Shown in pieces: positions 22,845 through 26,953 of a stretch of 26,953 nucleotides of DNA. Numbering within the stretch: position 1 is the first letter of the stretch; each line of letters begins with the position of its first letter. The stretch covers positions 1-26,953 of the forward strand of contig JBAXHD010000036.1 in NCBI GenBank assembly GCA_037139095.1, in the 5' to 3' direction. The stretch comes from WLMZ01 sp037139095. GTDB taxonomy: Bacteria; Actinomycetota; Acidimicrobiia; Acidimicrobiales; Ilumatobacteraceae. The notes under the pieces are model-generated. The model had not been told where the DNA came from. It worked only from the letters and a program-made list of their open reading frames with translations, and searched no databases. The position numbers were made by a program, and so were the translations under genes.

Positions 22845-23590
22845 GACCACATATCGCGAGCGATCAAGACGTCGCGTAACACCATTGGCTTGTCGGTCAT
22901 AATGCCGTGCACGCCAAGATCGAGCAGGCGGTTCATCTCGTCGGGTTCGTCGATCGTCCAGGCGTGCACTTGCAGCCCGAGGCGGTTTGCGCGCTTCATA
23001 AATCGCTCGCTAATAACGGTGAGTGGCCCTTGGCGGACGGGCACCTGCGCCGTGAGCGCTGCTGTGCTGCGCATGCGTCCGTAGAGCAGCGAGGTAACAC
23101 CACCTGGCCCAAGCGCCGAACATAAACCCGGGCCAAGCAGCGCGCGTAATCTGCGCATTCGCCTATCGCTGAATGCTCCGACACACACCCGATCAAGCGC
23201 GTTTGACGACTTCAACGCAGCCACCAAAGGATCGACGGCGGCGTCCGTCTTGCAGTCGATATTCACTCGAACGTCGGGCCACGCGCTCATCAGTTCTTCA
23301 AAGGCGGGTATGGGCGCTTCGCCGTCGACGCGCGCTTCGCTGACCTCTTGCCAAGTCATCTCACCGATGCGCTTGTCGATGCCGCAGGTTCGCTTGAGAT
23401 TGAAATCGTGAAAGGCGACAAGCACTCCATCGGATGTCACTTGAACGTCGGTCTCGATATAGCGATAGCCAAGGTTGATCGCGTACTCGAACGCAGGCAT
23501 GGTGTTCTCAGGTGCGTCGCTGGCACCGCCACGATGCGCAAACGCGAGTGGGTGCTTACTGTCGAGAAATGGGTGCGTTGATGAAGCCAC
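22841..23590 (-). CDS. Glycerophosphodiester phosphodiesterase family protein
   Basis: This 249-residue TIM-barrel enzyme hydrolyses glycerophosphodiesters to glycerol 3-phosphate and an alcohol. The catalytic and metal residues are in AHRGG (His19), PENT (27-30), IETDVQ (Glu46, Asp48) and AFHDF (His61). VNIDCK shows an Asp where many members have Glu. C-terminal VHAWTIDEPDEMNRLLDLGVHGIMTDKP is the family end signature (key: W.ID....M..LL..GV.GI.TD.P). There is no signal peptide, so it acts in the cytoplasm. The GTG start has no ribosome-binding site and lies 38 bp from the divergent ALDH start; AATACT ends 7 nt before it. Its link to the overlapping GGT-like gene is unexplained. Confidence 0.9.
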   Translation of the reverse strand: MASSTHPFLDSKHPLAFAHRGGASDAPENTMPAFEYAINLGYRYIETDVQVTSDGVLVAFHDFNLKRTCGIDKRIGEMTWQEVSEARVDGEAPIPAFEELMSAWPDVRVNIDCKTDAAVDPLVAALKSSNALDRVCVGAFSDRRMRRLRALLGPGLCSALGPGGVTSLLYGRMRSTAALTAQVPVRQGPLTVISERFMKRANRLGLQVHAWTIDEPDEMNRLLDLGVHGIMTDKPMVLRDVLIARDMWS

Positions 23591-23597
23591 GTCTCTG

Positions 23598-23621
23598 AGT
23601 ATTACGCACGACCACTATGGT
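23598..23621. promoter_or_regulatory. Divergent -10 pair between the GDPD and ALDH genes
   Basis: On the plus strand, TATGGT (23616-23621) is followed by 7 nt and the ATG at 23629. On the minus strand, AATACT (23603-23598) is followed by 7 nt and the GTG at 23590. Both fit leaderless starts within a 38-bp divergent gap. The minus element has the conserved second A and last T but not the first T, so it is weaker. Confidence 0.42.
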
Positions 23622-23628
23622 CGTTGGC

Positions 23629-25056
23629 ATGTCAGACGTACGCGCTATCCCGCTCGCCGGCGAACGATTCACCTCTGCTCAATTGCTTGAGGTGCGGTCG
23701 CCCTACGACAATTCGCTGATCGGCAATATTCCCGCATGCACTTCGGCCGACGTAGATAGAGCCGTAGGCGTTGCCCGTGCGGCGTTACATGCGGGACCAA
23801 TGCCTCTGTGGCGAAGGGCTCAGATTCTTGACATCGCAGCGGTCCGACTCACAGAGCGCCGCGAAGAGTTTGCACAGATCATCAGCCGCGAATCGGCGAA
23901 GCCAATCAAGACGGCACGCGTCGAGGCCGAGCGCGCCGCGGGCACGTTCTCATTCGCAGCCGCCGAAGCGCGCAAGCTTGCTGGCGAGATGATTCCGCTC
24001 GATGCTTTACAGTCGGGCGAAGGCAAGTTCGGCTTTACGTTGCGCGTGCCTATTGGTGTTGTCGGCGCAATCGCTCCGTTCAACTTTCCGCTCAACTTGG
24101 TTGTGCACAAAGTGGCACCGGCGATTGCTGCGGGCTGCCCAGTAGTTCTGAAGCCGGCGTCGCAAACGCCGTTCAGCTCGATTGTGCTTGCCGAGATGCT
24201 GATCGATGAATGTGGCCTTCCTGCCGACTACTTGCAAGTGGTTACGGGTGGCGGGTCCACCGTTGGTAACGCACTGGTCGACCATCCCGATATCGCGTTG
24301 ATTACCTTCACCGGATCGCCCGACGTTGGATGGGGTATCCGCAGCCGAGCTCCGCGCAAGCGTGTTGGTCTTGAGCTCGGCAACAACGCTCCGGTCATTA
24401 TTGAGGCCGATGGCAACTGGCTGCAGGCCGCCGACAAGATTCGCATGGCCGGCTTCAGCCATGCAGGCCAAAGCTGCATTAGCACCCAGCGCATCTTTGT
24501 GCACTCTTCGATCGCAGCTCAGTTCACCGATGCACTCGCCGAGCGTGTCGCCACGCTTGTTGTGGGCGACCCTGCAGACGACGCCACCGATGTCTCGGCG
24601 CTGATCTCAATCAGCGAGCGCGATCGCGTGAAGAGTTGGATCGATGAAGCAGTAACGCAAGGTGCTCAACTCGTGAGCGGCGGAGTCATCGGCGATGACG
24701 GCGTGCTGAGACCGACAATTCTCGCCAACGTGTCGCACGACATGAAGGTCTGCGCCGGCGAGGTGTTCGGTCCGGTAGTTGCGATCGCGGCCTACGACGA
24801 TCTCGACGAAGCGCTCCGCCTGGCCAACGACTCGGCGTTCGGATTGCAGGCGGCCATCTTCACGAGCGATATCGGCAAAGGCCTCAAAGCCATACGCACA
24901 CTTGACTTCGGCGGTGTGTTGGTGAACGAGGTGCCCACATGGCGCGCTGATCAGCAGCCGTATGGGGGATTGCGCGACAGTGGCAACACCCGCGAAGGCC
25001 CGGCGTTCAGCGTGAAAGAGATGACCGAGATCCGCATGGTGGTCATCAGCGAATAG
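23629..25056 (+). CDS. Aldehyde dehydrogenase family protein (NAD(P)-dependent)
   Basis: This 475-residue enzyme oxidises an aldehyde to a carboxylate. It has the oxyanion residue in PFNFP (Asn152), the cofactor loop FTGSPDVG (227-234), the general base in LELGNNAP (Glu249) and the nucleophile in AGQSCISTQR (Cys283). The EVFGPV motif and the C-terminal PYGGLRDSGNTREGP are normal. All catalytic residues are present. The family includes succinate-, malonate- and lactaldehyde-type enzymes; the substrate cannot be read. An ATG at 23617 is in frame, but 23629 fits the -10 spacing better. It is convergent with the acyl-CoA synthetase gene, 6 bp apart. Confidence 0.93.
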   Translation: MSDVRAIPLAGERFTSAQLLEVRSPYDNSLIGNIPACTSADVDRAVGVARAALHAGPMPLWRRAQILDIAAVRLTERREEFAQIISRESAKPIKTARVEAERAAGTFSFAAAEARKLAGEMIPLDALQSGEGKFGFTLRVPIGVVGAIAPFNFPLNLVVHKVAPAIAAGCPVVLKPASQTPFSSIVLAEMLIDECGLPADYLQVVTGGGSTVGNALVDHPDIALITFTGSPDVGWGIRSRAPRKRVGLELGNNAPVIIEADGNWLQAADKIRMAGFSHAGQSCISTQRIFVHSSIAAQFTDALAERVATLVVGDPADDATDVSALISISERDRVKSWIDEAVTQGAQLVSGGVIGDDGVLRPTILANVSHDMKVCAGEVFGPVVAIAAYDDLDEALRLANDSAFGLQAAIFTSDIGKGLKAIRTLDFGGVLVNEVPTWRADQQPYGGLRDSGNTREGPAFSVKEMTEIRMVVISE

Positions 25057-25065
25057 CGAGCGCTA
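25054..25065. repeat. 12-bp inverted repeat containing both convergent stop codons
   Basis: TAGCG-AG-CGCTA is a perfect 5-bp inverted repeat with a 2-bp centre. The first TAG ends the ALDH gene and the last CTA is the stop of the acyl-CoA synthetase on the other strand. It is short enough to be chance, and no separate terminator is seen between the genes. Confidence 0.5.
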
Positions 25066-26613
25066 GATGCTGCGGCCAGCGTCTTTCCAGTACTCGTCTT
25101 TGAGTAGACGCTTGTAGAGCTTGCCGGTTGGATGACGGGGGAGTTCGGCTCTGAAGTCGATGCTGCGTGGGCATTTCACGTCGGCAAGTTGCGACTTGCA
25201 ATACGCGATCAGCTCTTGCGCGAGAGCGCGTGTTTCTTCGTCGTTGGTGGGCATCGATACGGGCTGCACAACTGCTTTGACCTCTTCGCCGAAATCTTCG
25301 TTGGGCACGCCAAAGACGGCCACGTCGATCACCTTTGGATGGGTGACCAATGCGTTCTCGGCCTCTTGCGGATAGATGTTTACGCCGCCCGAGATGATCA
25401 TGTACGACTTGCGGTCGGTGAGATACAAGAAGTTGTCGTTGTCGAGATAGCCAACGTCGCCGAGGGTGGTCCAACCCTTCGCGTGGCGCGAGCTCGCGGT
25501 CTTCTCTGCATCGTTGTGGTACTCAAACGAGCCGCCGCCCTCGAAGTAGATGGTGCCGCTTTCATACGCTGGAACATCGTTGCCGTCGTCGTCGCAAATA
25601 TGAACGGTGCAGGCGATTGGCGTGCCAACGGTGCCTTCGTGGCCGAGCCACATATCGCTATTGCAATACACGAATCCGTTGCCCTCGGTGCCGGCGTAGT
25701 ACTCGTGCACGATGGGGCCGAACCACTCGATGATGCCCTTCTTCACGGGAATCGGGCACGGAGCTGCGGCGTGAATAATGCAGCGCATCGACGACACGTC
25801 GTACTTGTTGCGCACGTCGTCGGGCAGCTTCATCATCCGAACAAACATCGTTGGCACCACTTGGCTTGCCGTGGCGTGATGCTTCTCGATAAGGGCCAAG
25901 TACTGCTCAGGGTCGAAGTGCTCCATCACGATTACGGTTGCGCCGAGGCCTTGAGCCGACATGCAAAAGCGAAGTGGAGCAGCGTGATAGAGCGGCGCTG
26001 GCGACAAGTACACGCTGTCGCTGGTGACACCGAAGAGCATGGTGAGTGAGCCCGTGACTGAGCCGGGAGTGGAGTCGAGCGGAAGCTCTTTGAACTCGCG
26101 CATCACACCCTTGGGGCGACCCGTGGTGCCCGAGGAATAGAGCATGTCGATACCAGCGATACGAACCTCGAGTGGATCGGAGCTCTGCCGGTTGACGCTT
26201 TCTTCGTAGCTGTCGTAGCCATCAATGACGCCGTCGAGCATGAGTCGCAGTTCAACGCCTGAAGTTTCTGGAACGATCTCAGCGGCTTGATCTGCCTTGT
26301 ACTTGCTGGTGATGAAGACCCGAGCGCCGCAGTCATTGAGGATGTAGACCAGTTCGGGGCTCGTGAGCCTGCTCGAGCACGCGGTGTACACCAAGCCTGC
26401 GTAATGGCAGCCCCACATCACCTCGAGGTAGCGAGGGTGGTTCTCCATACAGATGGCCACATGGTCGCCTGGCCGAAGCCCAGCCGCATACAGCAGTTGG
26501 CTGAGACGGTTGGCCGCAGCGTCGAGTTGGGCAAAGGTCTGCACTTCGCCGGTAGAGCCGATGATCACGGCTGGTTTGTCGGGGGTTGTGGTCACGTGCG
26601 CGCCTGGGAACAT
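25063..26613 (-). CDS. AMP-dependent acyl-CoA synthetase/ligase
   Basis: This 516-residue enzyme activates a carboxylic acid with ATP and CoA through an acyl-AMP. The P-loop is MLYSSGTTGRPKG (157-169). YAGTEG (306-311) contacts the adenine, LGDVGYL and TDRK (Asp386, Arg401) bind ribose and the hinge, and the catalytic Lys is in PTGKLYKR (Lys498). The open frame extends 82 codons upstream, but those codons overlap the divergent gene and are not family-like. The ATG at 26613 begins 7 nt after TACCGT on the minus strand, which supports a leaderless start. The acid substrate is unknown. It could activate the product of the convergent aldehyde dehydrogenase, a guess from position only. Confidence 0.93.
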   Translation of the reverse strand: MFPGAHVTTTPDKPAVIIGSTGEVQTFAQLDAAANRLSQLLYAAGLRPGDHVAICMENHPRYLEVMWGCHYAGLVYTACSSRLTSPELVYILNDCGARVFITSKYKADQAAEIVPETSGVELRLMLDGVIDGYDSYEESVNRQSSDPLEVRIAGIDMLYSSGTTGRPKGVMREFKELPLDSTPGSVTGSLTMLFGVTSDSVYLSPAPLYHAAPLRFCMSAQGLGATVIVMEHFDPEQYLALIEKHHATASQVVPTMFVRMMKLPDDVRNKYDVSSMRCIIHAAAPCPIPVKKGIIEWFGPIVHEYYAGTEGNGFVYCNSDMWLGHEGTVGTPIACTVHICDDDGNDVPAYESGTIYFEGGGSFEYHNDAEKTASSRHAKGWTTLGDVGYLDNDNFLYLTDRKSYMIISGGVNIYPQEAENALVTHPKVIDVAVFGVPNEDFGEEVKAVVQPVSMPTNDEETRALAQELIAYCKSQLADVKCPRSIDFRAELPRHPTGKLYKRLLKDEYWKDAGRSI

Positions 26614-26620
26614 GACGGCG

Positions 26621-26640
26621 ACGGTAGCCGAAGCTACGTT
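26621..26640. promoter_or_regulatory. Divergent -10 pair between the acyl-CoA synthetase and SirB1-like genes
   Basis: TACGTT (26635-26640, plus) is followed by 6 nt and the ATG at 26647. TACCGT on the minus strand (26626-26621) is followed by 7 nt and the ATG at 26613. The whole 33-bp gap between the two start codons holds both promoters, and neither gene has a ribosome-binding site. This strongly supports both chosen starts. Confidence 0.5.
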
Positions 26641-26646
26641 GTGCGA

Positions 26647-26953
26647 ATGGATGCGAAGGAGATCAAGAATCGCTTCAGGCTTCTGCTTGAGTTCAGTGAC
26701 GAAGCACTTCCACTCGACACCTTGTGTTACCTGCTGTGCCAGCTTGCGGGCTACGAAATCGACATTGCCACCGAGCAAGCAAAGATCGACTCGCTCGCGG
26801 CGAACATGACGCCTACATTCGCCGGTGTGATGTCGTCGTTGTTTGCCCCCACGGGTCACATGCGCGGCGACACGGCCACCTATTACGACATCGACAACTC
26901 GTTGCTCTCTCGCGTAATGGCGCGTGGCGTGGGCCTTCCCATCACGTTGTCGG
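26647..26953 (+). CDS. SirB1/transglutaminase-like family protein, N-terminal part (runs off the window)
   Basis: The open frame runs from ATG 26647 to the window end (102 codons seen, no stop). The visible part contains FAPTGHMRGDTATYYDID and NSLLSRVMARGVGLPITLS, the F.G....Y.D..NS.L..V..R..GIPITLS pattern of the SirB1 N-terminal/transglutaminase-like family. The leading region (LEFSDEALPLDTLCYLLCQLAGYEID) fits the helical lead-in seen in these proteins. The function is not well defined for the family. The downstream tail and any active-site Cys-His-Asp would lie beyond the window. The ATG is 6 nt after TACGTT; a GTG at 26641 is in frame but less likely. Confidence 0.82.
   Translation, partial: MDAKEIKNRFRLLLEFSDEALPLDTLCYLLCQLAGYEIDIATEQAKIDSLAANMTPTFAGVMSSLFAPTGHMRGDTATYYDIDNSLLSRVMARGVGLPITLS

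Noticed and set aside
25132..26049. 305-codon open frame on the plus strand inside the acyl-CoA synthetase gene
   Set aside because: It is antisense to an intact enzyme gene, with no domain, ribosome-binding site or promoter.
26614..26859. N-terminal extension of the acyl-CoA synthetase
   Set aside because: The extra 82 codons are opposite the SirB1-like gene and lack family sequence; the ATG at 26613 has well-placed promoter support.
1..26953. CRISPR array, insertion sequence, tRNA, integrase or phage genes
   Set aside because: No spaced direct repeats, transposase-like or integrase-like frames, terminal inverted repeats or cloverleaf sequences were seen; the region looks like stable chromosomal gene content.

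Overview
This window reads as a chromosomal segment of a high-GC Gram-positive bacterium, most likely an actinobacterium and perhaps an Acidimicrobiia/Ilumatobacter-type lineage. The reasons are lipoprotein-anchored ABC binding proteins, a DUF5522 protein, many GTG starts, 4-bp ATGA/GTGA gene overlaps, and many first-of-operon genes whose start codon lies 6-9 nt after a TANNNT (-10-like) hexamer, as in leaderless actinobacterial transcripts. The lineage is an inference; no rRNA or marker gene is present. Coding density is very high, and the longest gene-free stretch is about 230 bp (14760-14993).

Layout. (1) 8-4700, minus strand: an oligopeptide/dipeptide-type ABC importer (binding lipoprotein, two permeases, one ATPase); the usual second ATPase would lie beyond the left edge. 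(2) 4858-6816, plus strand: a small Cys-rich DUF5522 protein, a PPK2-type polyphosphate kinase and a TauD/TfdA-type dioxygenase. (3) 6873-10514, plus strand: a three-subunit molybdenum hydroxylase of the xanthine dehydrogenase family (FAD, 2Fe-2S and Mo subunits with overlapping junctions), then a purine-type phosphoribosyltransferase (10583-11080). (4) 11106-12659, minus strand: a phytoene-desaturase-like FAD oxidoreductase, divergent from a translationally coupled creatininase-family amidohydrolase and M20 carbamoylase-type hydrolase (12694-14759). (5) 14994-23590, minus strand: a long co-directional run of glycerophosphodiesterase, gamma-glutamyltransferase-like protein, luciferase-like monooxygenase, cytosine-deaminase-like amidohydrolase, SDR dehydrogenase and a NitT/TauT/NMT1-type ABC importer. 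(6) 23629-25056, plus strand: an aldehyde dehydrogenase; 25063-26613, minus strand: an acyl-CoA synthetase; 26647 to the window end, plus strand: the start of a SirB1/transglutaminase-like gene.

How they may work together. Two importers surround enzymes that hydroxylate (Mo hydroxylase, TauD, luciferase-like monooxygenase), open or deaminate cyclic amides (CodA-like and creatininase-like hydrolases), release a carbamoyl or amide nitrogen (M20 hydrolase, GGT-like), and oxidise or activate the carbon remnant (SDR, ALDH, acyl-CoA synthetase). The best overall reading is an uptake and catabolic island for nitrogen-containing small molecules such as purines, pyrimidines, hydantoins or creatinine-like lactams. 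The exact substrate cannot be read from sequence, and the assignment as one pathway is a hypothesis.

The most distinctive non-coding element is at 14860-14919 between convergent operons. Three copies of a TTTGTTGAAG-type arm, in alternating orientation, can form two mutually exclusive hairpins; it is followed by a UUCG-loop terminator at 14945-14972.
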